This document shows positions 35,240 through 43,759 of a DNA stretch of 64,000 bases, piece after piece. The notes under the pieces are model-generated. The model did no database searches. It had not been told where the DNA came from and saw only the letters and a list, made by a program, of their open reading frames with translations. Position 1 is the stretch's first letter. The number at the start of each line of letters is the position of its first letter. Source of the DNA: Bacteroidota bacterium (GTDB lineage: Bacteria; Bacteroidota; Bacteroidia; 2-12-FULL-35-15); contig CANNHN010000001.1 in NCBI GenBank assembly GCA_947504725.1, positions 434,001 through 498,000 on the forward strand, in the 5' to 3' direction. The position numbers and the translations under genes were made by a program.

Positions 35240-36082
35240 ATGAAAACAATTTTAGTCCCAACTGATTTTTCGGATGCTGCAACAAATGCAGCTGAATATG
35301 CAGTAAGTCTTGCAAAAGAAATCAATGCAAAAATCACCTTGTTACATGTATATCATGTTCCTATACCGAGCACTGAATCACCAATAATGGTGATCACTAA
35401 TGATGAAATGCAAAAAAACAATGAAAAAGCATTAAAAAAACTGGCTTCTCATCTTAAAGGAAATACAAAAGTTGAAATTACATACAAAGCTGTTATGGGA
35501 ATGGCTGTTGAAGAGATATCAGAAGAGGAAAAAACAGCCAATTTAATTGTAATGGGTATGAAAGGTGCCGGTAAATTAAGTGAAATTGTTTTGGGAAGTA
35601 TCGCAACTGCTACGTTACGAAACGCAAAAATTCCAACGTTAATTATTCCAGCTCATACAAAATTTAGAGTTCCAAAAAGAATCGTGTTTGCTTGCGATTA
35701 CAGTGCAAAAAATGATTACAACACGATTGAGCCTTTAAAAGAGCTTGTCCAAAAATTCAACTCAAAACTATTTATTTTAAATGTAAAAAGCAATAAAGAC
35801 ATCATTTCTGAAGATGAAGCTGGTGCTAGTTTACGTTTAGAAAACAAACTAAATGATACGAATCACATCTATCACTGTTCCGAAAATGAAAATTTAATTG
35901 ATGGAATAAACGAATTCGCAGAAAATAAAAAAGCTGAAATGATTGTTACAATACCACATCGTCATAACTTATTAGAGCGTTTATTTCACAAGAGTATAAG
36001 CAAGGAAATTGCATTTCACACACACGTACCTTTGCTTACTTTGCCTGATAATCACAAATCATTGCCAGCCTATTTTTTATAG
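35240..36082 (+). CDS. tandem universal stress protein
   Basis: A 280-residue protein with two UspA domains; the ATG at 35240 is chosen over an in-frame TTG at 35222 because it starts directly with KTILVPTDFSD. The first domain keeps the ATP-binding signature G-x2-G-x9-G-S (GMKGAGKLSEIVLGS), so it probably binds ATP. The second domain (about residues 150-278) does not. Fourth gene of the stress operon and convergent with the DUF58 gene, without a visible terminator between them. Confidence 0.9.
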   Translation: MKTILVPTDFSDAATNAAEYAVSLAKEINAKITLLHVYHVPIPSTESPIMVITNDEMQKNNEKALKKLASHLKGNTKVEITYKAVMGMAVEEISEEEKTANLIVMGMKGAGKLSEIVLGSIATATLRNAKIPTLIIPAHTKFRVPKRIVFACDYSAKNDYNTIEPLKELVQKFNSKLFILNVKSNKDIISEDEAGASLRLENKLNDTNHIYHCSENENLIDGINEFAENKKAEMIVTIPHRHNLLERLFHKSISKEIAFHTHVPLLTLPDNHKSLPAYFL

Positions 36083-36112
36083 AAGAATACTATTTGGGAT
36101 TATAAAAAGGTA

Positions 36113-37042
36113 CTACATCATTCGTGTTCTTTTCACCAAATAAGGCATCAACACTTGATCAAAACCTAAATTGATATCGGCTTCAACAAATTCAATTTTG
36201 TATTGGCCACACTTTAACATCAATTCTTTTTTATACTCAGCCATCTGAGTGAGATAGGAGTCTTTTATTTCATTAGGATGCAATTTAACTTCTTCTCCTG
36301 TCTCCATATCCACAAAACGATACGGACGATTATCAAAATCAAACTCCATTTCCTTTTGTTTGTCGACCACATGAAACAAAATTACTTCATGCTTTTTATG
36401 TTTCAAATGTTGCAAGGCAGAAAACAATTCATCTGAATTAGCTTGAGAATCCATCATATCACTAAAAATCATAACTAGTGAACGTTTGTGAATCCCTTCA
36501 GCTATTTCGTGCAACGCATTTATTGCAGACGTTTTTTTATGAATTTTCACATCATGTGGTTGAATTCTTTTCTCCAATTCGTGATACAACATTTTATGAT
36601 GCAGTGAGCTTGATTTTGCGGGAGTGTGAATTTCAACAGTTTCTGAAAAAATGCTTAAACCAACAGCATCGCGCTGGCGCTTTAATAATTCGATCATCGC
36701 AGCAGCGCAGTGAACTGAGAATGTAATTTTATTTTGGATAACTTCTTTTCCGTCAGGAATAGGAAAATACATGGAAGAAGAATCATCAATAATTAACTGA
36801 CAACGTAAATTGGTTTCTTCTTCGTAACGTTTTATAAAAAGTTTGTCAGTCCGACCGTATAATTTCCAATCGATGTGCTTAGTAGATTCTCCTTTGTTGT
36901 ACAAGCGATGTTCAGCAAACTCAACACTAAAACCATGGAAAGGACTTTTATGCAAACCAGTAATAAAACCTTCAACCACCTGTTTGGCGATTAACTCGAG
37001 ATGAGTGAATTGACGGATTTGTTGTTGGTCTATTGAGTTCAA
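36113..37042 (-). CDS. DUF58 / von Willebrand A domain protein
   Basis: A 309-residue soluble protein with the DUF58 core (EFAEHRLYNKGESTKHIDWKLYGRTDKLFIKRYEEE at about 41-76) and a vWA fold carrying the MIDAS motif D86-x-S88-x-S90. The start codon is TTG at 37042: an in-frame TAA lies four codons before it and the next Met is residue 91, inside the MIDAS motif. DUF58 proteins usually work with a MoxR AAA ATPase, but no moxR gene is nearby. It is downstream of trxA across a repeat array. Confidence 0.87.
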   Translation of the reverse strand: MNSIDQQQIRQFTHLELIAKQVVEGFITGLHKSPFHGFSVEFAEHRLYNKGESTKHIDWKLYGRTDKLFIKRYEEETNLRCQLIIDDSSSMYFPIPDGKEVIQNKITFSVHCAAAMIELLKRQRDAVGLSIFSETVEIHTPAKSSSLHHKMLYHELEKRIQPHDVKIHKKTSAINALHEIAEGIHKRSLVMIFSDMMDSQANSDELFSALQHLKHKKHEVILFHVVDKQKEMEFDFDNRPYRFVDMETGEEVKLHPNEIKDSYLTQMAEYKKELMLKCGQYKIEFVEADINLGFDQVLMPYLVKRTRMM

Positions 37043-37056
37043 AGTTGAAAAAAATT

Positions 37057-37167
37057 AGTTCGAAATTTAAAGTTTGAAAGTTTAAAGTTTTATTCTAATC
37101 ATAAAAAGCAAACAGTAGGCTCTCACCTACTGCTAACTTTGAACTTTAAACTTTTTAACTTTGGACT
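37057..37167. repeat. inverted word-array repeat (AAAGTTTGAAAGTTTAAAG type) with inner hairpin, copy 2
   Basis: The left arm 37057-37090 and right arm 37135-37167 hold inverted words such as AAGTTTAAAG and CTTTAAACTT. The centre has a perfect hairpin CAGTAGG-CTCTCA-CCTACTG at 37113-37132. It spans the trxA stop codon and fills the gap to the DUF58 gene. Confidence 0.75.
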
Positions 37168-37483
37168 ACAGTAATGCTTTCAATTTTGCGTCCAAAACCG
37201 ATTTTGGAACTGCACCTACTTGTTTGTCAACTACCTCACCACCTTTAAAGAAAAGGATTGTTGGGATATTACGAATACCAAACATTGCAGAAATATTTGC
37301 GTTGTTGTCAACATTTACTTTTCCTACTACGGCAGTATCAGCGTAGTCTTTTGATAACTCTTCAACTACCGGTCCTACCATACGGCATGGTCCACACCAT
37401 TCTGCCCAAAAATCTAATAATACTGGTTTTGTTGATTTTGCTACTAACTCATCAAAGTTAGCGTCTGTGATTTCTAATGCCAT
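37166..37483 (-). CDS. trxA: thioredoxin
   Basis: A 105-residue thioredoxin with the active site W29-C30-G31-P32-C33, D24 of the buried acid, and the cis-proline segment FGIRNIPTILFFKGGE. It reduces disulfides in cytoplasmic proteins with thioredoxin reductase, which is not in the window. A promoter is visible upstream: TTG (complement 37562-37564), 20 bases, TATCTTTA (complement 37534-37541). The stop codon lies inside a word-array repeat. Confidence 0.97.
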   Translation of the reverse strand: MALEITDANFDELVAKSTKPVLLDFWAEWCGPCRMVGPVVEELSKDYADTAVVGKVNVDNNANISAMFGIRNIPTILFFKGGEVVDKQVGAVPKSVLDAKLKALL

Positions 37484-37533
37484 CTTATTTAATTATTTAT
37501 ATTGATTGATACTTTTGTTGTTCAATTTCACCC

Positions 37534-37564
37534 TAAAGATAAAATTGTATTTCTATATAGACAA
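37534..37564 (-). promoter_or_regulatory. trxA promoter
   Basis: On the minus strand TTG, 20 bases, TATCTTTA: one base from the TAnnTTTG consensus, about 50 bases before the trxA ATG. Confidence 0.55.
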
Positions 37565-37603
37565 ACGATTTGCCAATTTGTTTTTAATGCCATGTTGTCA
37601 TTT

Positions 37604-37633
37604 TTGTTAATTTATCTAAAAAAGCTATCTTTA
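37604..37633 (+). promoter_or_regulatory. promoter of the secreted Ala/Lys/Glu-rich protein gene
   Basis: TTG at 37604-37606, 19 bases, TATCTTTA at 37626-37633, about 62 bases before the ATG at 37696. The same box sequence occurs in the divergent trxA promoter. Confidence 0.6.
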
Positions 37634-37695
37634 GGGAATAAACAAAGCATCCTTTCGTTAAATTTACGTTTAGAAAGAAAGAACAGACACATTCT

Positions 37696-39510
37696 ATGAC
37701 AATTACTCCAATTTACAAGCTCTATATACTTGCAATTTCCGCCATTTTCTGTTTACTATTTACCTCCAATTCCTTTGCTCAAGCTAGGATTGAAGGCACG
37801 GTCACTCATAATGGCAAGCCACTTTCAGGGGCTGATGTTTTAATAATTAATAGTGCTGGAGTTGAAAAAGCATTTACTACTAATTCGGCTGGAGCATATA
37901 GTTTCAACTTCCCCCCTAACGAAGAATATGATATTGCAATTTCAAAAGTGGGTTTTACTGAATTTCAGATTATTTATTCAACAATGGGCTTAACTGGAGA
38001 TGAAGCAAAAAAATTCAAAAGTTTATCTAAACCAGTAAGTGAGCTATTTGAACTACCTTCTGACCAAAGTACGATTTCAAAATTGAATGCAATTCTCAGT
38101 AAACCTTTATTAAGCTATTACTTCAATTCTGAAGAAAAAATTATGGATTCAGATGAAATTTTAGAGCAATCGTTATCAGAAAGTTTATCAAAAGTTGCAA
38201 AATTAGTAGGCACACAATCTTCTACTATTGAATCGAATTATAAAAACGCTGTAGCAAAAGGTGATGCTGCTATGCTTTCAAAAAATTACGAAGTCGCTAA
38301 AGGTGCATACAATGAAGCTATATCAGCCAAACCAAACGAGCAATATCCAAAAAGCAAACTTGTTGAAATTGATAAATTGATTGGAGATGCTGAAGCTAAA
38401 GGCAAAGCAGATGCTGCTGAAAAAGAACGCTTAGCAAAAGAAAAAGAATTGGCTGCTTTAGCTGCTAAAGAAAAAGCGGAGAAAGACAAAGCACTAGCAG
38501 ATGCTGCTGCTAAAGAAAAAGCAGAAAAAGACAAAGCGCTTGCTGCTGCTAACGCTTCAAAAGCAGCTGCGGACCAAGTAGAAAAAGACCGATTAGCAAA
38601 AGAAAAAGCAGATGCAGCAAAAGCATTGGCTGCTGCAGCTGAAGCGGATCGTTTAGCTAAAGAGAAAGAAAAGACGGATGCATTAGCTAAAGCAAAATCC
38701 GAACAAGATAAAGCTGCGACTGAACAAGCGGCTAAACTAGCTGCCGAGCAAGCAGAGAAAGATAAAGTAGCAAAAGAAAAAGCGGCTGCAACGAAAGCAC
38801 TGGCAGATGCCGCTGAAGCAGATCGTTTAGCTAAAGAGAAAGAAAAGTCAGATGCATTGGCAAAAGCGAAAGCCGAACAAGATAAAGTTGCGGCTGATCA
38901 AGCGGCTAAACTTGTTGCCGAACAAGCTGAAAAAGACAGAATAGCAAAAGAAAAAGCATTAGCTGAAAAAGCTTTAGCTGATAAAGCAGAAACAGATCGT
39001 TTAGCAAAAGAAAAAGAAAAAATGGATGCGATTGCAAAAGCAAAAGCCGATACTGACAAAGCGGCTGCTGAATTAGCAGAAAAAGACAGGATTGCGAAAG
39101 AAGCAGAAGTAAAAGCATTACAAGCGAAATATCTTACGTCTATTGCAAAAGGTGACTCTTGTGTAAAAGTTAAAAACTACGAGTTAGCAAAATCTTCTTA
39201 TCTAAATGCGGCATCTTTAAAACCAAAAGAAGAAACACCTGCTGCTAAAATCAAAGAAGTGGATGCATTAATTGAAAAAGAAAAACAATCTCAATACACC
39301 AACGAGCTAGCAAAAAAATATCCTCAAGGTGTTACAGAAGAAATATCGAAAGAAGGAAATGCAAAAATCACTAAACGAATTGTTGTAAAAGGCAACACCG
39401 GTGATTTGTACATTAAGAAAGAAACCAGTTTCGGAGCAGTGTATTATTTTAAAAATGAAGCCACCATTACGGAGGCGGAGTTTGTGAAGAATACAGAAGG
39501 GAAGAAATAA
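37696..39510 (+). CDS. secreted carboxypeptidase-regulatory-like protein with long Ala/Lys/Glu helix
   Basis: A 604-residue exported protein (signal peptide ending SNSFAQ). Residues 32-110 form the same regulatory-like beta domain as in the gene at 1-1215. One repeat unit follows (YKNAVAKGDAAMLSKNYEVAKGAYNEAI, about 176-215), then a 240-residue Ala/Lys/Glu-rich segment with words KEKADAAK, AEADRLAKEK and DKVA repeated imperfectly, expected to be a long single helix or coiled coil like TolA, and then a second repeat unit (YLTSIAKGDSCVKVKNYELAKSSYLNA). It may span the periplasm. Function unknown. Confidence 0.85.
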   Translation: MTITPIYKLYILAISAIFCLLFTSNSFAQARIEGTVTHNGKPLSGADVLIINSAGVEKAFTTNSAGAYSFNFPPNEEYDIAISKVGFTEFQIIYSTMGLTGDEAKKFKSLSKPVSELFELPSDQSTISKLNAILSKPLLSYYFNSEEKIMDSDEILEQSLSESLSKVAKLVGTQSSTIESNYKNAVAKGDAAMLSKNYEVAKGAYNEAISAKPNEQYPKSKLVEIDKLIGDAEAKGKADAAEKERLAKEKELAALAAKEKAEKDKALADAAAKEKAEKDKALAAANASKAAADQVEKDRLAKEKADAAKALAAAAEADRLAKEKEKTDALAKAKSEQDKAATEQAAKLAAEQAEKDKVAKEKAAATKALADAAEADRLAKEKEKSDALAKAKAEQDKVAADQAAKLVAEQAEKDRIAKEKALAEKALADKAETDRLAKEKEKMDAIAKAKADTDKAAAELAEKDRIAKEAEVKALQAKYLTSIAKGDSCVKVKNYELAKSSYLNAASLKPKEETPAAKIKEVDALIEKEKQSQYTNELAKKYPQGVTEEISKEGNAKITKRIVVKGNTGDLYIKKETSFGAVYYFKNEATITEAEFVKNTEGKK

Positions 39511-39540
39511 GATTTCGTTTCATGAATGCCCTTCCAAAAC

Positions 39541-39943
39541 GTCATCCCGTGCCACGACACGGGATCTCATTGTCGCTACTTCTCTGTTATTTCAAACGAC
39601 CAGTCTACTGCCAAATCTAGCATTTCCAAATTCATAGTTTTCACCAGTTCAATCTTCCACTCTCTCTTCCATTCTTTCAATTGCTTTTCTCGTTGTATAG
39701 CGTCAGTGATTCTATCGAATACTTCGTAATACAAAAGTTCAGAGACATTGTACTTCTTGGTAAAGCCAGAGCTAATTCCACTTTTATGTTCGGCCACCCT
39801 TCTCTCCAAATCATTCGAGATACCTATGTACAAAACTGTTCTGTTTTTGTTCGACAGAATGTAAACATAGGCATTGTTAAGATTCATATTGTATTAAGAT
39901 TGGATTCCTAATTGGCAGATCCCGTGTCGTGGCACGGGATGAC
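39541..39943. mobile_element. palindrome-flanked GIY-YIG element
   Basis: Perfect 27-bp inverted repeats at 39541-39567 and 39917-39943 enclose a single gene. Each repeat is itself a hairpin: ATCCCGTG-(6-base loop)-CACGGGAT (39544-39565 and 39919-39940). Outside the arms the DNA shows no similar repeats. A gene-less copy lies at 24823-24904. No target-site duplication is evident. This looks like a small element that could move with the help of its nuclease or of a nuclease in trans; mobility is inferred. Confidence 0.7.
39576..39887 (-). CDS. GIY-YIG endonuclease domain protein
   Basis: A 103-residue single-domain nuclease: YVYIL (residues 7-11) and YIGIS (20-24) form the GIY-YIG strands, the catalytic Arg is in DLERRVAEH, and the conserved Glu of the C-terminal half is in AIQREKQLKEW. 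It resembles the small stand-alone UPF0213/Slx1-like GIY-YIG proteins that occur in many copies in Bacteroidota. It is intact and lies 9 and 30 bases from the two 27-bp inverted repeats, so it is the natural candidate to act on those hairpins. Confidence 0.92.
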   Translation of the reverse strand: MNLNNAYVYILSNKNRTVLYIGISNDLERRVAEHKSGISSGFTKKYNVSELLYYEVFDRITDAIQREKQLKEWKREWKIELVKTMNLEMLDLAVDWSFEITEK

Positions 39944-39988
39944 GGTTACGAAAAGGATTTTTCTCCGATAATGACAATAATTTTGATA

Positions 39989-42900
39989 TTAATTCAACTT
40001 ATACTCCAACCCATTCTCCTTCAATAAATCCAGCAAATCGTTATTCGGATTTACTTTTATTTTTTTGGAAGGCATTACCACAGAAATGTTTTCTTCAGCA
40101 TCAAAAATTCTGAACTGTAAAGTACAATTACGGTTTTCAACTACACTATTTTTTTCAATAATGTCGTTCATCTTATTCATAAACTCATCGTTCAACTCTT
40201 TCAAAGAAACATTCACCGTTAAACTTCTTGCCATTTTATCACGCAACTCTGATAACAATTGAATGTTACTTACTTTGTATTCGAAGTTTCCTGAATTACG
40301 AAAGCGCTCCGAAATTTTCCCTTTCACAAAAAGAAACAATCCCGTTACCATGTATTGTTTGAACTTCACATAATCTTCTCCAAAAAAAGCCATTTCTGAC
40401 GATTCGTTGTAATCTTCTATTGTTATCTTCCCCCAAGGATTTCCGGTTTTTGTTACACCATTGTGAACGTTGGTAACAATACCACCTAGTGTTAAATCTT
40501 TGTTTTTATTTTCTTCTATTTTTTTAATGTCTGCTAACGAATGCGGACAGAAATTATCCATTTCCAATTTGTACGTATCCAACGGATGTCCGGAAATAAA
40601 GAATCCAACAACATCTTTTTCATTTTTCAATTGCTCTAAATTACTCCAAGCTTCACATACTGGAATTTTCGGTTCGGGCATATCAATCGCTGAATCTTCA
40701 CCAAACAAAGACACTTGAGCAGAATTTTCGCCATCCTGATGCGAACTTCCATAACGAATTACTTTCTCTAAGAAATTCCCATTGTCGTTTCCTTCCACAT
40801 GAAAATAAGTTGCACGGTGAATTCCGAATGAATCTAAACCGCCTGCATTGGCTAAACTTTCAAATGTTTTTTTATTTGCAGCACGTAAATTAATTCTTCG
40901 CACAAAATCAAATACAGATTTGTAAGGACCATTTGCATTTCTTTCTTCAACGATCGAAATTACAGCTGCTTCCCCTACTCCTTTTACTGCACCCATGCCA
41001 AAACGTATTTGCCCGCTTTTATTCACCGCAAACGCATAAGCACTTTCATTCACATCTGGTCCGAGAACAGGAACACCCATTCTGCGACACTCATCCATGA
41101 AGAAAGTAATTTTATCAATATTGCTTAAGTTGTGTGTTAAGACTGACGACATGTATTCGCCCGGATAATGTGCTTTTAAATATGCTGTTTGAAATGCAAC
41201 AAGCGCGTAACATGTAGAGTGCGATTTATTGAAGGCATATTGTGCAAACTTTTCCCAATCCACCCATATCTTTTCTAGTTTATCAGCTGGCAAACCTTTT
41301 TCGGTTGCGCCATCCATAAACTTACTCTTCATTTTATTTAAAGTGTAAATATCTTTTTTACCCATTGCTTTACGCAAAACATCGGCATCACCTTTTGAGA
41401 AGCCCGCCAATTTTTGCGACAACAACATTACCTGCTCTTGGTAAACAGTAATACCATACGTATCTGCAAGGTATTCTTCCATTTCTGGCAAATCGTAAGC
41501 GATGGTTTCTCTACCATGTTTACGCGCAATAAAGTTCGGGATGTATTCAATTGGACCTGGGCGATACAAAGCGTTCATCGCAATCAAATCCGCAAACTTA
41601 TCAGGCTTAAGATTAATCAAATGTTTTTGCATTCCGGCACTTTCAAACTGGAATGTTCCGTTGGTATCTCCGTGTTGATAAAGCTCTAATGTTTTTAAAT
41701 CATCTAATGGAATTTCATCAATGTTGATTGAAACACCATGATTTTCTTTTATTAGTTTTAATGCATCACGAATAATCGTTAATGTTTTTAAACCCAAGAA
41801 GTCCATCTTAATTACACCAGCATCTTCAATTACTCGTCCATCATATTGTGTAATCAATAAAGTAGATTCTTTAGAAGTAGAAACAGGAATCAAATCTGTT
41901 AAATCCATCGGAGCGATAATGATTCCCGCAGCGTGAATACCTGTACCACGTACAGAGCCTTCCAGAATTAAAGCTTCTTTCAAAACTTTTGCTTGCATAT
42001 CATTACCAGCCAAAATCGCTCGTAATTTTTTTACATCTTCTAAATCTTCTTTTGTAAGACCTTCCTTTTCTTCAAGACTCGCTTCACCTGTCATTGGTGC
42101 TCTTAACACACGTTTCAATTCAATTCCTGGTTTATCAGGGACCATTTTAGCAAGCATGTTTGATTCTTGTAAAGGCAAATCCAACACACGTGCAACATCT
42201 TTGATACTCATCTTAGCAGCCATTGTACCATACGTTACAATTTGTGCTACTTGATTTTTTCCGTATTTATCTACAACATAATCAATTACTTTTTGACGAC
42301 CTTCATCATCAAAATCTGTATCAATATCGGGCATTGATTTACGATCGGGATTTAAGAAACGCTCAAATAGTAAATTGTATTTGATAGGATCGATGTTGGT
42401 AATACCAATACAAAAAGCAACAGCAGAACCAGCAGCTGAACCACGGCCAGGACCAATCAATACTCCAATATCTCTTCCTGCTTTAATGAAATCGGCTACA
42501 ATTAAGAAGTAACCAGCAAATCCCATTGTTTTAATCGTAAACAATTCGAAATTCAATCGTTCTTCTACTTCAGGAGTAATATCGATGTAACGATTTTTTG
42601 CTCCCATGTATGTGATGTGATGCAAATAATCATCTTGTGTAGCAAAACCTTCCGGTATAACATAATTCGGAAGCATGATATCTTGCTTCAACTTGAGCGG
42701 CATTATCTTATCTACAATATCGTTTGTGTTATCAATTGCTTCAGGTAAATCTGAAAACAATTGCGTCATCTCTGCAGTTGTTTTAAAATAAAACTGATCG
42801 TTATAAAATGCAAAACGTTTTCCTTTGAATGAGTTGGAATCATCATCACCAAAATCCTTCATTGTAGGAGTACTTTGCTTTTCACCCGTATTTATACACA

Positions 42901-43585
42901 ATAAAATATCATGTGCATTTGAATCCTGTTGATCTACATAATGCGAATCGTTGGATGCAATAATTTTTACATTGTATTTTTTCGACCAGCGAACAAGTAC
43001 TTCGTTTACCTTGTCTTGTTCAGGAATACCGTGTCGTTGCAACTCAATGTAATAATCTTCACCAAAAATATCATACCACCATTTGAATTCTTTTTCGGCT
43101 TCGTCTTCACCTAACTTCATAATTGCTTTTGGAACAGAAGCGCCCAAGCAACAAGTAGTAGCAATTAATCCTTCGTGGTATTGTAAAATCAATTCCTTAT
43201 CGATGCGCGGATATTTTCCGTACAAGCCTTCCATGTAGCCTAAAGAACAAAGCTTCACAAGATTTTTATATCCTTGGGGATTTTTCGCTAAAAACAATTG
43301 ATGATAACGAATGTCTTTATCTTCTTTTGTAAATTGGCGTTTGTGACGATTCTCAACAACATAAAATTCACAACCTACAATCGGTTTTATTTTATTCGGA
43401 TTTTCAGGAGTATTGTGTTTGCCAGCTTCTGCAACAAATTTAAAAACACCAAACATGTTTCCATGATCGGTGATTGCCAATGCACGCATATTGTCATTGA
43501 CTGCTTTTTTATACATTGTTGAAATGTCGGCAGCACCATCAAGCAGTGAAAATTGAGTATGTACGTGTAAGTGTGAGAAATTCAT
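39989..43585 (-). CDS. dnaE: DNA polymerase III alpha subunit
   Basis: A 1198-residue replicative polymerase. The N-terminal PHP domain starts HLHVHTQFSLLDGA, the polymerase active-site aspartates are in PDIDTDF near residues 418-424 with a third in the later palm, followed by the thumb, the fingers (GPIEYIPNFIARKHG, MVLSQKLAGF-type), a helix-hairpin-helix region, and a C-terminal OB fold (KNKDLTLGGIVTNVH, ITIEDYNESSEMAFFGED). It is the DnaE1 type used for chromosome replication. Length fits the family (about 1,160-1,200 in Bacteroidota). No neighbouring replication gene is seen. Confidence 0.97.
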   Translation of the reverse strand: MNFSHLHVHTQFSLLDGAADISTMYKKAVNDNMRALAITDHGNMFGVFKFVAEAGKHNTPENPNKIKPIVGCEFYVVENRHKRQFTKEDKDIRYHQLFLAKNPQGYKNLVKLCSLGYMEGLYGKYPRIDKELILQYHEGLIATTCCLGASVPKAIMKLGEDEAEKEFKWWYDIFGEDYYIELQRHGIPEQDKVNEVLVRWSKKYNVKIIASNDSHYVDQQDSNAHDILLCINTGEKQSTPTMKDFGDDDSNSFKGKRFAFYNDQFYFKTTAEMTQLFSDLPEAIDNTNDIVDKIMPLKLKQDIMLPNYVIPEGFATQDDYLHHITYMGAKNRYIDITPEVEERLNFELFTIKTMGFAGYFLIVADFIKAGRDIGVLIGPGRGSAAGSAVAFCIGITNIDPIKYNLLFERFLNPDRKSMPDIDTDFDDEGRQKVIDYVVDKYGKNQVAQIVTYGTMAAKMSIKDVARVLDLPLQESNMLAKMVPDKPGIELKRVLRAPMTGEASLEEKEGLTKEDLEDVKKLRAILAGNDMQAKVLKEALILEGSVRGTGIHAAGIIIAPMDLTDLIPVSTSKESTLLITQYDGRVIEDAGVIKMDFLGLKTLTIIRDALKLIKENHGVSINIDEIPLDDLKTLELYQHGDTNGTFQFESAGMQKHLINLKPDKFADLIAMNALYRPGPIEYIPNFIARKHGRETIAYDLPEMEEYLADTYGITVYQEQVMLLSQKLAGFSKGDADVLRKAMGKKDIYTLNKMKSKFMDGATEKGLPADKLEKIWVDWEKFAQYAFNKSHSTCYALVAFQTAYLKAHYPGEYMSSVLTHNLSNIDKITFFMDECRRMGVPVLGPDVNESAYAFAVNKSGQIRFGMGAVKGVGEAAVISIVEERNANGPYKSVFDFVRRINLRAANKKTFESLANAGGLDSFGIHRATYFHVEGNDNGNFLEKVIRYGSSHQDGENSAQVSLFGEDSAIDMPEPKIPVCEAWSNLEQLKNEKDVVGFFISGHPLDTYKLEMDNFCPHSLADIKKIEENKNKDLTLGGIVTNVHNGVTKTGNPWGKITIEDYNESSEMAFFGEDYVKFKQYMVTGLFLFVKGKISERFRNSGNFEYKVSNIQLLSELRDKMARSLTVNVSLKELNDEFMNKMNDIIEKNSVVENRNCTLQFRIFDAEENISVVMPSKKIKVNPNNDLLDLLKENGLEYKLN

Positions 43586-43690
43586 TGCAATCCAGTTCGT
43601 TAAATCGGATTGTAAATTTACTCAATTAAAGAGTAATTTTTGAGTGGTGTTGATAAGATTGGAAAAGATGTGAAAACTAAAATTTTACAC

Positions 43691-43749
43691 GAAACGTTAG
43701 TTCAATTCGTTCTTATTTTGTCCTCCGTTGAAAGAACTCCTAACGTTTC
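43691..43749. repeat. inverted repeat / cruciform between dnaE and the T9SS cargo gene
   Basis: Perfect 10-bp arms GAAACGTTAG (43691-43700) and CTAACGTTTC (43740-43749), with TTC/GAA extension inside. It is 11 bases after the stop of the T9SS gene, so it may act as its terminator, although no T run follows. Confidence 0.6.
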
Positions 43750-43759
43750 AAGAAGTCTA

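Noticed and set aside
37696-39510. Ala/Lys/Glu helix as a sign of frameshift or low-quality sequence
   Set aside because: The frame stays open through it, codon use is even, and a matching repeat unit resumes after it.
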